Positions 1-7,685 of a stretch of DNA of 9,541 nucleotides are shown here, piece after piece. The position numbers and the translations under genes are program-made. The stretch is from Spirochaetaceae bacterium (GTDB lineage: Bacteria; Spirochaetota; Spirochaetia; Treponematales; Breznakiellaceae), in contig JAISCK010000185.1 in assembly GCA_031265635.1 (NCBI GenBank), forward strand, positions 1 to 9,541, in the 5' to 3' direction. Within the stretch, counting starts at the first letter, position 1. Each line of letters starts with the position of its first letter. The notes beneath the pieces were generated by a model that saw only the letters and a program-made list of their open reading frames with translations, did not search any database and was not told the origin of the DNA.

Positions 1-1007
1 TACGAATTAAGGCGCGAAGAGGCGACGCGCTGCCGCCTGAACGCGTCCCTGGCCCTGCGCCTGCTTACCGCGGTGATCCACAGCACCGGCGGCATGGTGA
101 GGAGGGCCGCCAGGGCAAGAGGGGGCGACAGGAAAAAGAGGGTGAGGAGAACCCCGGTCATCACCGAAAGGTCCTTGAGAAAGGCCACGAGGACAGAGGT
201 AAAAAATTCATTGATGGTTTCCACGTCTCCGGTAAGCCGGGTAACGATGCGGCCCACAGGATGGCGGGAAAGAAAATTCGTTGACTGGGAAGCTGTTTTC
301 TTAAAAAGTTCAAGCCGCATATCTTTCATGATGCGCTGGCCTATGAGGCCGGCGGCCCAGGTCTGGAGAAAGGTAAACGCGAATACCGAGGCAAGCACCA
401 CGGCCAAAAGGCTCATGCGGGACGCGATCATCGCGAGGTCCCTGCCCCGTACCAGGCGTATCTCGTTCAGGGACAGGGTGTACAGGTCCCTGTTCCGTAT
501 CGCCCCCTCAAAGGCCAACGTTCCCCCTGGGGAAATATTTTCAGCGTATATAAAAATATCATCCCGTTCCCTGACAAGATTGAAGAGATCTCCCGGCGAT
601 GCAAAGCTGAACGCGTACCACTGTTCGTCCTCGATGACGCCCAGGGAGCGGAGTTCGCCCTCAGCCTTCCTGGTCAGGGCGAGTTTCCGGCTCTGGGGAA
701 TAAAAACCCTTTCCCCTATATACCGGACAGAAGGAGATGCCGCAAGGTCCCGCACCACGCTCCGGCTTTCTTCGCTGAGGCCCTCCCCGGTAAGGCGGCT
801 GAGGGTCGTAAAGCGGGCCATGATGGCGTCGTCAATAACCTTCTGCATCAGCACCGGGACAAAGAGTTCCCCTACCGTGGAGACCGCCAGGGCAATGACG
901 GTAAGCAGGATCAGGATGCGGTACGGTTTAAGGTAAGAAAGTATGCGGAATACGATGCGCCGGTCATAGCCCTTGACCACTTCCTCGGTGTCAAAATAAT
1001 CACTCAT
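1..1007 (-). CDS. ABC exporter subunit 2, membrane domain (3' part cut by window edge)
   Basis: This is the N-terminal 335 residues of an ABC exporter subunit, open to the left edge of the window with no internal stop. The start is ATG at 1007, with GGAGG nine bases upstream; the ATG overlaps the end of the preceding ABC gene by 8 nt. Hydrophobic segments lie near residues 28-52, 197-217, 274-296 and 297-315. The exporter coupling region is recognisable around 248-271 (HPVGRIVTRLTGDVETINEF), followed by the charged RRRARDAFRRQR stretch at 316-327. Unusually, about 130 mostly hydrophilic residues (roughly 63-195) separate the first two membrane helices, where most exporters have a short loop. 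From memory, BmrD-type subunits of heterodimeric exporters carry an extracytoplasmic domain at this place. The nucleotide-binding domain lies outside the window, so ATPase motifs cannot be judged. It almost certainly pairs with the upstream ABC gene. The substrate is unknown; drug, lipid and peptide export are all possible. Confidence 0.9.
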   Translation of the reverse strand, partial: MSDYFDTEEVVKGYDRRIVFRILSYLKPYRILILLTVIALAVSTVGELFVPVLMQKVIDDAIMARFTTLSRLTGEGLSEESRSVVRDLAASPSVRYIGERVFIPQSRKLALTRKAEGELRSLGVIEDEQWYAFSFASPGDLFNLVRERDDIFIYAENISPGGTLAFEGAIRNRDLYTLSLNEIRLVRGRDLAMIASRMSLLAVVLASVFAFTFLQTWAAGLIGQRIMKDMRLELFKKTASQSTNFLSRHPVGRIVTRLTGDVETINEFFTSVLVAFLKDLSVMTGVLLTLFFLSPPLALAALLTMPPVLWITAVSRRRARDAFRRQRVASSRLNS

Positions 1008-2784
1008 GGGGAACATCCTCCCCGGCAAGGCGCTGCAGGGCCGCGGTACGGGCGTAAAAGCCGCCCTTTTCAAGGAGTTCCTCAGGCGTCCCTTCCTCGC
1101 TTATCCTTCCGTCCTCAAGAACCAGAACCCTGCCGGCATGGCACAGGGTCGAAACCCGGTGGGAAACCAGGATGGTGGTCTTTCCCTTCCTGCTTTCAAG
1201 AAGGCCGTTGAGGATGCGGCGTTCCGTCTCGGCGTCCACCGCGGAAAAGGCATCGTCAAGAACCAGTATCCGGGGGTCCCGTATCAGGGCCCGCCCTATT
1301 GACACCCGCTGTTTCTGCCCCCCGGACAGGGTAAGCCCCCGCTCGCCGATGAGCGTTTCCCAGCCCCTGCCGAAAGATTCAATATCCTTGTCAAGGGCCG
1401 CCGAAGCGGCAATGCCTTCGAGCGCCGCGTCAGGAGTATCTTCTTTTGCGCCGTAGAGTATATTGTTCTTTATAGAATCCGAAAAAAGATAGCTGTCCTG
1501 GAGCGTCATGCCGAAACAGGCGCGCAGGCGGGAAAGCTCCCAGGAACGCACGTCAACGCCTTCAATAAAAACCGTTTCGGGCGGCGGATCAATGAGGCGC
1601 ACCAGAGCCTTGAGCAGCGTTGACTTTCCCGCCCCGGTCTTGCCCAGTATGCCGATTATGTCGCCGCGCCTTATTTCGAGGTTTACCGACACAAGGGCCG
1701 CCCTGCCTGTAGCCCCCGAAGAAAGATAGCTAAAGTTTAAGTTCCTGACGCTTATGACCGCTTCGGGGCCTTCTTCCGGATCAGGCGCAAGAGGTCTCTC
1801 GGGGGAACGTATGCCCGGCGGAGTCCTTAAAATTTCGTTGATGCGGCCAAGGCTCACCGCGCCCCTTTGTATCATGTTCACCGTAAAACCCGCCCCCATG
1901 ATGGGCCAGATGAGCATCTGGAGATAGCTGAACAGGGCCACAAGCACTCCGGGGCTCATGACGCCTTCCACTACCCGCCTGCCGCCGGCAAGGAGCAGTA
2001 TCAGCGTCGTGATGCCCGAAAGGAGGCTTATCAGGGGGAAGAACGCGCCGAAAAGGCGCACCAGGGCCATATTCGCCTCGCGGTAGTCGTCATTGGTATC
2101 GGCGAATTTCTTTATGAACCACCTTTCCTTGACAAAGGACTTGATGACCCGTATCCCGGCAAAGGTCTCCTGTATGGCGTCGCTCATCGCCGAATAGGTC
2201 TCCTGGGCTCTGCGGAATCTTTTTCCCACCGCCCTGCCGAACAAGAGTATCAGCACGGTGATGAGGGGCAGCGGCACTATGGACAGGAGGGAAGTATGGG
2301 CGTCCTCGGAAAACATGATGATCAATATTGAAAGGGCCATAACCGTGCCGTCAATAAAGGCCACAAGGCCCAGTCCTATGGACATGCGTATCGCGTTGAC
2401 ATCGTTGGTGGCTCTGGCCATGAGATCGCCTATTTTGTTCTTCTGATAAAAATCATAGGACAGGGTAAGGAGATGGTCAAAGAGGCGGTTCCTGATTTCC
2501 ATCTCTATGCGCCGTGAAGCGCCGTGGATAAAGTAACGCCAGAGAAAACGGCCCCCGGAAAGCACGGCGGCTATGCCCAGCATGGAAAGGCTTATAAGCA
2601 GCACCTGTTTCCAGGTAAAGCCTCCCCCGGCCATGAGGTCCACCGCCCGGCGCACGCACTGGGGGATCAGCATCTGGGCTACGTCAACGGTTATGAGAAA
2701 AATAAAACCGAGTATGTAACGGCCCCTGTAGGGGAGAAGGTAAGGCGCGAGGCTCCGGAATTCCCGGAGGATGTTCTTTTCCAT
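1000..2784 (-). CDS. ABC exporter subunit 1 (membrane plus ATPase domain, degenerate catalytic site)
   Basis: A complete 594-aa half-transporter that couples ATP hydrolysis to export across the inner membrane. The membrane domain is residues ~20-305, with six hydrophobic segments near 22-42, 60-82, 138-158, 162-182, 245-268 and 278-300. The ATPase domain follows from ~343. Visible motifs are Walker A GKTGAGKST (381-389), Q-loop Gln429, signature LSGGQ (486-490), Walker B ILVLDD (506-511), D-loop SAVD (514-517) and switch His542. The residue after the Walker B Asp is Asp511 rather than the catalytic Glu. This is the known hallmark of the degenerate-site subunit in heterodimeric exporters such as LmrC, BmrC and TM287. 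The start ATG is 5 nt after the stop of the unknown 271-aa gene. I see no good ribosome binding site there, so translation may be coupled. The next ABC gene overlaps it by 8 nt (ATGAGTGA). The substrate cannot be read from sequence. Confidence 0.95.
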   Translation of the reverse strand: MEKNILREFRSLAPYLLPYRGRYILGFIFLITVDVAQMLIPQCVRRAVDLMAGGGFTWKQVLLISLSMLGIAAVLSGGRFLWRYFIHGASRRIEMEIRNRLFDHLLTLSYDFYQKNKIGDLMARATNDVNAIRMSIGLGLVAFIDGTVMALSILIIMFSEDAHTSLLSIVPLPLITVLILLFGRAVGKRFRRAQETYSAMSDAIQETFAGIRVIKSFVKERWFIKKFADTNDDYREANMALVRLFGAFFPLISLLSGITTLILLLAGGRRVVEGVMSPGVLVALFSYLQMLIWPIMGAGFTVNMIQRGAVSLGRINEILRTPPGIRSPERPLAPDPEEGPEAVISVRNLNFSYLSSGATGRAALVSVNLEIRRGDIIGILGKTGAGKSTLLKALVRLIDPPPETVFIEGVDVRSWELSRLRACFGMTLQDSYLFSDSIKNNILYGAKEDTPDAALEGIAASAALDKDIESFGRGWETLIGERGLTLSGGQKQRVSIGRALIRDPRILVLDDAFSAVDAETERRILNGLLESRKGKTTILVSHRVSTLCHAGRVLVLEDGRISEEGTPEELLEKGGFYARTAALQRLAGEDVPHE

Positions 2785-2789
2785 ATATA

Positions 2790-3605
2790 TTATGTCTTTT
2801 TCGCGGTTTTCTCCCCGTTCTTTTTGATGTCCGCTTCAAGTTTGGCCGACCAGATATCGTATTTTTTCTTTACTGTTTCGGCGTCGTCCCGGTCTCCCAT
2901 GAGTACATGGATGCGTCTCAGGGCGGAAAGAAAATTGATTCCCTGTTTGAAGTCATCAATATGATTGGTGGAAAGCTCGTACTTTTCCCTGTACCTGTCG
3001 GCGGCCTGCATGAGCAGTCTTTTGATGAGTCTCAGGTGGTATACCGTCGGTTCATAATTGGGGGAACGGGGGTCCGTATTGGATACGGCGTTTTTAAGGT
3101 CGAAGATATTCTTTGCCACGGCGGCAAAACGGCCTTCCAGTTCCACGAAAGACCAGCGCCATTTGGTATTGTCGCCGTAGGCGTTTTCGAGCAGTTGGAT
3201 GGCGAGCCCCATTTTCCGTATAAGCTGATAGCGCCTGGCGGCGTCAACGCTTTCCAGTTCCACAAGCCTTTCCTCATAATCGGCATAGGGTACGTCAAGC
3301 AGGCTGCTTACAATGTCCTCAAGGTAAATAACCGCCTTGTACAGGGTCTTGCGCCCGTCGTTGAGGGCATCCTCGTTTTTCACCTTGAGCATGGACTGGG
3401 AAATGATACTGGTAATGATATAGTGGGAAACAAGGTTGAGCATTTCCTCTACCAGGGAAAGTTTTTTGAAGGCGATGCCGTCGGGGTTCTTCTGGATAAT
3501 CATGAGAAGGGTTTTTTCTTTGGTAAGTATGGCGTTGACCGTTTCCCGGTAGGGTTTGATTTTTTCAAGGTACTGGTGCCGTTCTTCATTGGAAATTTTT
3601 GCCAT
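2790..3605 (-). CDS. Conserved-looking hypothetical protein, charged and helical, 271 aa
   Basis: I do not recognise this family and assign no function. The protein starts MAKISNEERH and ends in a Lys-rich tail (KKNGEKTAKKT). It has no signal peptide and no convincing membrane segment; the most hydrophobic stretch is around 56-72 (LNLVSHYIITSIISQSM), which looks like a buried helix. Composition is rich in Lys, Arg, Glu and Leu with heptad-like spacing, suggesting a mainly helical cytoplasmic protein. Features worth aligning are the Trp pair at 149 and 151 (TKWRWSFVELEGRF), the TDPRSPNYEPTVYHLRLIKR stretch at 177-196, and the C-terminal helical part at 215-260. It begins 3 nt after recN stops and ends 5 nt before the ABC exporter begins, so it is probably co-transcribed with both. 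Codon use looks like its neighbours. The ribosome binding site is weak (AAGG, 12 nt upstream). I suspect a spirochaete-restricted family, but that is inference. Confidence 0.85.
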   Translation of the reverse strand: MAKISNEERHQYLEKIKPYRETVNAILTKEKTLLMIIQKNPDGIAFKKLSLVEEMLNLVSHYIITSIISQSMLKVKNEDALNDGRKTLYKAVIYLEDIVSSLLDVPYADYEERLVELESVDAARRYQLIRKMGLAIQLLENAYGDNTKWRWSFVELEGRFAAVAKNIFDLKNAVSNTDPRSPNYEPTVYHLRLIKRLLMQAADRYREKYELSTNHIDDFKQGINFLSALRRIHVLMGDRDDAETVKKKYDIWSAKLEADIKKNGEKTAKKT

Positions 3606-3608
3606 GTT

Positions 3609-5306
3609 TTAATGCCGCCTTGAGTATTTTGCCAGCAATTCATCCGCGTGCGCAAGGGCCGCGGCGCCTGAGTCCCCCGCCAGCATACGGGCTATTTCGG
3701 CCCGCCTTTCCCTGGGTTTAAGGGCGCTCAAAACGGTATGGGTCCTTGAACCGGCGGTTTTCTTTGCCACCATAAGATGATTATCCGCCCTTACGGCAAT
3801 GCTTGCAAGATGGGTAACGCAGAATATCTGTTTGACCCTGCCTATTTCGGCAAGGTACTGCCCCACGGAAAGGGCCACCTCGCCGCCTATGCCGGTGTCA
3901 ATCTCGTCAAAAATCATGGTTTCCACGGTATCGGCGCCGGTAAGCACGGTTTTTATGGCCAGCATCACCCGGGAAAGCTCGCCTCCCGACGCAATGCGGG
4001 CAAGGTCCTTTACCGGCTCGCCCGGATTGGCCGAAATAAGGAATTCCACATCGTCGGCGCCCCAGGGGCCTATGACAAGGTTTCCCGTGGCGGCGTTCCG
4101 CCCCTTGATCCCCACCGCCACCTCGAATTTGGCCTTGGGCATGCCCAGGCTGCCCAGTATCTCGCCTATGCGCCGCCCAAGGCGCACGGCAGCTTCCCTG
4201 CGCCGGGAGCTTATCGACTGGGCCCTGGCGGCAATATCTTTTTCCAGCGCCGCTGTTTCGGCTTTCAACTTGTCCCTGTTTTCCTCATAGTTTGAAAGGG
4301 CTTCTATCTCGGTTTCCGCGTTCTCCCTGTAGGCCAGAACGGCCTCCTCGTTTTCGCCGTACTTTTTCTTGAGCCTGTAGAGCAGGGCGAGCCTTTCCTC
4401 AACCGCCTCAAGACGCGAAGGATCGTAGGAAAGGGCGTCCCTGTAGGAACGAAGCTGGTCCGCCGCGTCATCGGCCTCATAATAGAGGTCGTCAATGCGG
4501 CGGGAAAGGGCCTGGAGGGAAACGTCCACGGCGGCGGCGCCTTCGAGGGAATTTTTTACCCGCCGCAGAAGGCCCAGCGCGGAACTTTCATCGTCAAAAA
4601 AGGCCCCGGTCCCGGCGGCGATGAGGCCCGCAAGCTTCTCAAAATCGCCCAGCTTGGCGGCCTCGGCCTCAAGTTCCCTGCTTTCCCCCGGCCTGGGGGC
4701 CGAAGCGGCAATTTCGTCCACGGCATAGCGGAGCAGGTCGAGCCTTGCCTCCCGGTCCCGTTCAGAAGCAAGATAGGACTCCACAGCCCTGCGCTTCTCG
4801 GCCAGTTCAAGAAAAACCCGGTTAAATTCGGCGCATTCTTCCTCAAGGCCCGCGAAACGGTCAAGGTAGACGCGGTGGCTTTCCTTGCGCAGCAGGGACT
4901 GATGGCTGTGCTGGCCGTGAATATCAAAAAGAAAGGAAGTAAATTCAACAAGATCGTTACGGGTTACCGGCGCGTCCTGTATAAAGATGGAACTCCGCCC
5001 CGATGTCTTGAGGTTCCGCCTCAGTATGACTCTCCGGTCATCGTCCCCTATATCCCTTTCTTTGAGCCAGCGGAGGGCCTCGCTGTTGCTACCGTTGACC
5101 GAAATCACCGCGGACACGGAAGCCTCTTCGGCGCCTCCCCGTATAATGTCCGTATCGGCCTTTCCGCCAAAGAGAAAACCCAGGGAACCGACGATGATCG
5201 ACTTTCCGGCTCCGGTCTCTCCGGTGAGAATGTTAAGGCCGTTCTCGAAAGAAACGGAAAGCTGGTCAATGAGGGCGTAATTGCGTACTGAAAGTTCTTC
5301 AAGCAT
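3609..5306 (-). CDS. recN: DNA repair protein RecN (SMC-like ATPase)
   Basis: RecN is a cytoplasmic SMC-like ATPase that acts early in double-strand break repair, helping bring DNA ends together for RecA-dependent recombination. The 565-aa product has the usual family length. Residues 1-17 show the typical RecN opening (MLEELSVRNYALIDQLS), followed by Walker A GETGAGKS (29-36) and the family motif FDIHGQHSHQSLL (127-139). A long helical, coiled-coil-like middle runs ~155-385. The signature ASGGELSRVMLA is at 439-450, Walker B MIFDEIDTGIGG at 464-475 and CVTHLASIA at 496-504. The reading frame stays open another 42 codons upstream, but that stretch lies inside the nadK coding end and has no family character. 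The ATG at 5306 has GGAGG eight bases upstream and starts at the conserved N-terminus. The gene overlaps nadK by 8 nt (ATGCTTGA), which suggests translational coupling. No key residue is missing. Confidence 0.97.
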   Translation of the reverse strand: MLEELSVRNYALIDQLSVSFENGLNILTGETGAGKSIIVGSLGFLFGGKADTDIIRGGAEEASVSAVISVNGSNSEALRWLKERDIGDDDRRVILRRNLKTSGRSSIFIQDAPVTRNDLVEFTSFLFDIHGQHSHQSLLRKESHRVYLDRFAGLEEECAEFNRVFLELAEKRRAVESYLASERDREARLDLLRYAVDEIAASAPRPGESRELEAEAAKLGDFEKLAGLIAAGTGAFFDDESSALGLLRRVKNSLEGAAAVDVSLQALSRRIDDLYYEADDAADQLRSYRDALSYDPSRLEAVEERLALLYRLKKKYGENEEAVLAYRENAETEIEALSNYEENRDKLKAETAALEKDIAARAQSISSRRREAAVRLGRRIGEILGSLGMPKAKFEVAVGIKGRNAATGNLVIGPWGADDVEFLISANPGEPVKDLARIASGGELSRVMLAIKTVLTGADTVETMIFDEIDTGIGGEVALSVGQYLAEIGRVKQIFCVTHLASIAVRADNHLMVAKKTAGSRTHTVLSALKPRERRAEIARMLAGDSGAAALAHADELLAKYSRRH

Positions 5307-6147
5307 GAACGCTCCCTCCGGGAGACCAGTTAAGTTTTGTCCGCAGCACCCTGTAGAACACCTCCCGGTCGGACGCCACAAGACAGGTCTTGTACGGCGC
5401 CTTGCGCAAGTATACCACATCTTCGGGTTCAAGGGGTTCTACAATCTGGCCGTCAACCGTAAGAAGCACGCCGCTCCGCTGTTCCTTCCCGATTTCTACG
5501 GATATGGCCTCATCCATGGGAACCACCATGGGCCGCGCGGAAAGGGAAAAGGAACAGATGGGGTTAAGAATTACCGCTTCCATCTCAGGGTCCAGTATGG
5601 GCCCTCCGGCCGCCGCGGCATAGGCCGTGGAACCTGTGGGGGTGGCCACAATAAGCCCGTCGGAACGGTAATGGCCGGGGCGTATGGTTTCGCCCGACAC
5701 ATGGAGGTTAATGAGTTTGGCGATGCCTGTAGCGGAGATCACCGCGTCGTTAAGGCAGACAGTATTGGCGATTGTTTTTCCCCGCCGGCTGACTTCAAGC
5801 TCCAGCATGGCCCGCCCGGAAAGCGGCGCTTTTCCTTTTTCCCATTGTTCATATACGGAAAGCCATTCGTCACTCCGCACGGCGGCCATAAAGCCCAGGG
5901 TCCCCGCGTTCACCGGCAGTATGGGAATGCCCAGGGGCGCCATGGACCGGGCGGCAAAAAGCACGGTCCCGTCGCCGCCGAGGCTTATGGCCAGGTCAAA
6001 GGGCCCCTTTTCCACCGGGCCGGCTTTTCCGTTATAGGTATAGCTTGTTATCGCGTTGCCCCGCCCGGCAAGACACCCGGCAATTTCTTCCCCCAGGGTC
6101 CGGGCATGGGCTTTTTGGAGGTTGACAATCAAAAGCACCCTGGACAT
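5299..6147 (-). CDS. nadK: NAD kinase
   Basis: NAD kinase (also called PpnK) phosphorylates NAD to NADP in the cytoplasm and supplies the cell's NADP pool. The 282-aa product carries the family motifs in order: GGDGT (57-61, the catalytic/ATP motif), PVNAGTLGF (78-86), the ND pair (133-134), the long glycine-rich block RSDGLIVATPTGSTAY (161-176) running into AAAAGGPI (177-184), and TVDGQ (230-234). Length is normal for bacterial enzymes. The frame is open 41 codons further upstream, but that extension would overlap the end of the DegT-like gene and lacks similarity to NAD kinases. The ATG at 6147 has AGGGAG five bases upstream and begins with the expected strand MSRVLLIVNL. The gene lies 11 nt after the DegT-like gene and overlaps recN by 8 nt. 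A nadK-recN pair is common in bacteria, which supports both calls. Confidence 0.97.
   Translation of the reverse strand: MSRVLLIVNLQKAHARTLGEEIAGCLAGRGNAITSYTYNGKAGPVEKGPFDLAISLGGDGTVLFAARSMAPLGIPILPVNAGTLGFMAAVRSDEWLSVYEQWEKGKAPLSGRAMLELEVSRRGKTIANTVCLNDAVISATGIAKLINLHVSGETIRPGHYRSDGLIVATPTGSTAYAAAAGGPILDPEMEAVILNPICSFSLSARPMVVPMDEAISVEIGKEQRSGVLLTVDGQIVEPLEPEDVVYLRKAPYKTCLVASDREVFYRVLRTKLNWSPGGSVHA
5315..5319 (-). promoter_or_regulatory. Ribosome binding site fixing the recN start
   Basis: GGAGG on the minus strand, 8 nt before the ATG at 5306 and inside the last codons of nadK. It decides between the family-length recN start and a 42-codon longer open frame. Confidence 0.85.
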
Positions 6148-6152
6148 GATTA

Positions 6153-6158
6153 CTCCCT
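6153..6158 (-). promoter_or_regulatory. Ribosome binding site fixing the nadK start
   Basis: AGGGAG on the minus strand, 5 nt before the ATG at 6147 and directly after the TAA of the DegT-like gene. It supports the 282-aa NAD kinase over the 323-aa open frame. Confidence 0.75.
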
Positions 6159-7193
6159 TTACGGCAAGGTCGCCAGGAATTTGGAAACTTTTGTTATCTG
6201 GGTTGAACTCAGCCGGGGATAGAGGGGAAAAAGGGCTGTCCTTAACGATAGCGAATAGGCTTCGGGACACGCTTCCTTGGGAACGAGGCCCGCTCCCATG
6301 AGCGTATCCTCAAGGGCGTATTCCACCGAAATCTCCTTGCGCTTGCCGTAGGCTATCACGTCTTTCATCCCGGTTTCAAGAATCAGGGGAAAGGCGTAAT
6401 TATTATATTCAGGCTCGTCATTCCTCACTATATGCTTATGCCTGGTCCGCAGGGACGCCTGGGTATACAGCAGGGCTATGTCCCGGCGTTTGGCAAAATT
6501 CCGCGCGGCTTCCTTAAATTGAATCTGTGCCAGCGCCGCGTTGATGCCGGGAAGGCTGTACTCACCGGGAAACTCAAAATTCCTCAAGGGGCCTGAATCG
6601 CGGCGGGTCTGGGCGTAGAGCAGGGCCCCGCCTCCCGCGGTAAGGGCGTCCCTTTCCTCAAGGCCCAGTATGGAAAATACCGCGCCGCTCTTTCCGGCCT
6701 TTTCTTCTTCTCCTGAGGGCGGAGCATAACTGCGGGAACAGTCTTCGATAAGGGGAATGCCCATTTCGGCAAGGGATGCCATATCGGGCACAAAACCCAG
6801 CACATGATGCACAACCAGGGCTCCGGGCGTCTTTTCCCCGGCCTGTATTGCCGCGCCGGCTGTTTCCGGGGAGAGCATAACCGAGGAAGGGGCCGTGTCG
6901 CAGTACACCGGAGAGAGTCTCAGGGACTCAAGCACCCAGGAACAGTATTTCGGCGCGAGGGCCGAGATCAGCACCCTGTCGCCGTCGTGGAGATCCAGGG
7001 CCTTGAGGGCGAAGTACAGGGCCACCGCCGGACTGCGCAGGGGGACACAGTAGTCAAAACCCAGAAACTCACGGGCAATCTGCACGAGTTTCTGGGAAGG
7101 TTCCCCGGGGCCTATATTGTCTTCCACCATCGCAGTGAGAACCGCGTCCATCTCCTTCCTGCGTATGGTTGGAGAATAAACTTCAATTTTCAT
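6159..7193 (-). CDS. DegT/DnrJ/EryC1/StrS-like protein lacking the PLP lysine
   Basis: The fold is recognisable as the DegT/DnrJ/EryC1/StrS sugar aminotransferase family: SPAVALYFALKAL (54-66, where enzymes have SGTAALHLAL), GDRVLISALAP (71-81), VVHHVLGFVPDM (127-138, VH.yG.p.dm), LIEDCSRSYA (148-157, with the PLP-ring Asp151), GINAALAQIQ (216-225) and the C-terminal CPEAYSLSLRTALFPLYP (309-326). In active members a lysine binds PLP within FSF..TK.L..GEGG. Here the matching stretch is FSILGLEERDALTAGGG (173-189), with Glu179 at the lysine position and no lysine nearby; the following Glu of GEGG is also absent. At 344 aa it is shorter than the usual 370-400. The frame is clean, so it is not an obvious pseudogene. 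I infer a non-aminotransferase: a 3-dehydratase-like variant, a sugar-binding regulator or a scaffold. Some family members lacking the lysine are 3-dehydratases, but those have His there. It sits 8 nt after cheW with AAGGG ~5 nt before the ATG. No sugar-nucleotide genes are nearby. Confidence 0.85.
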   Translation of the reverse strand: MKIEVYSPTIRRKEMDAVLTAMVEDNIGPGEPSQKLVQIAREFLGFDYCVPLRSPAVALYFALKALDLHDGDRVLISALAPKYCSWVLESLRLSPVYCDTAPSSVMLSPETAGAAIQAGEKTPGALVVHHVLGFVPDMASLAEMGIPLIEDCSRSYAPPSGEEEKAGKSGAVFSILGLEERDALTAGGGALLYAQTRRDSGPLRNFEFPGEYSLPGINAALAQIQFKEAARNFAKRRDIALLYTQASLRTRHKHIVRNDEPEYNNYAFPLILETGMKDVIAYGKRKEISVEYALEDTLMGAGLVPKEACPEAYSLSLRTALFPLYPRLSSTQITKVSKFLATLP

Positions 7194-7201
7194 GGAATCC
7201 C

Positions 7202-7681
7202 TTATCTTCTCAATTCACTTATTTTCTGCAATTCCCTGGGATTAAAGAGGTCCCGGATATTGAGAATGATGAGGTAGCCCTGTTCCTGCCTGACCACTCC
7301 CCGTATGTATTCGGCGCCTATGCCCGAAAGCATCTGGGGCGGAGGCTGCACCTCGTCCTTCTCTATGGTAACTACCCTGGAAACCCTGTCAATAATGACG
7401 CCAAGTTTCATTCCGTCTATGTCGATGATGATGAAGCCTGAGAGCAGCTCGTCCCCTTCGGCAATTACGGGTGTTTTCAGATGAAACCGTTTATGGAGAT
7501 TAATAATGGGAATTATTTCTCCCCGGAGGTTAAAGATTCCTTCCACATAGGAAGGCGCGTTTGGGATGGCCCGTACAGCCTGTACCCGCACTATTTCCTT
7601 AACGTCCATAATATTTATACCGTAAAGTTCCTCCGCAAGGTGGAAGGTAACCAATTGACTTTGGGCATCTGTATCGGCCAT
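7202..7681 (-). CDS. cheW: Chemotaxis coupling protein CheW
   Basis: CheW is a small cytoplasmic adaptor that links methyl-accepting receptors to the histidine kinase CheA in the chemosensory array. The 159-aa protein covers one complete CheW domain: QLVTFHLAEELYGINIMDV (9-27), EIVRVQAVRAIPNAPSYVEG (29-48), the receptor/kinase-binding hallmark NLRGEIIPIINL (51-62, Arg53), FIIIDIDGMKLGVIIDRV (83-100), and IRGVVRQEQGYLIILNIRDLF (126-146). There is no receiver or kinase domain. The start is ATG at 7681 with AGGGAG four bases upstream; an in-frame TTG eight codons earlier is less likely because it has no such site. No cheA, cheR, cheY or receptor gene lies in the window, so this is an isolated cheW, perhaps the second copy treponemes keep apart from the main che cluster (from memory). 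It is the first gene of the long cluster and follows the likely promoter. Confidence 0.96.
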   Translation of the reverse strand: MADTDAQSQLVTFHLAEELYGINIMDVKEIVRVQAVRAIPNAPSYVEGIFNLRGEIIPIINLHKRFHLKTPVIAEGDELLSGFIIIDIDGMKLGVIIDRVSRVVTIEKDEVQPPPQMLSGIGAEYIRGVVRQEQGYLIILNIRDLFNPRELQKISELRR

Positions 7682-7685
7682 AGTT

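Noticed and set aside
73..936. Long plus-strand open frame of 287 codons at the left edge
   Set aside because: It is the shadow of the ABC exporter subunit 2 gene, whose minus-strand frame is uninterrupted over the same stretch and shows family motifs. The plus-strand product is Arg/Ser-rich with no recognisable domain.
5307..5432. 42-codon N-terminal extension of recN
   Set aside because: It lies entirely within the nadK coding end and has no RecN character. The conserved N-terminus and GGAGG fit the ATG at 5306.
5281..6222. Plus-strand open frame of 313 codons across nadK
   Set aside because: It is antisense to a clear NAD kinase with all motifs. The low stop frequency comes from GC-rich codon use.
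6148..6270. 41-codon N-terminal extension of nadK
   Set aside because: It would overlap the end of the DegT-like gene by over 100 nt. The ATG at 6147 has a good ribosome binding site and gives the usual family length.
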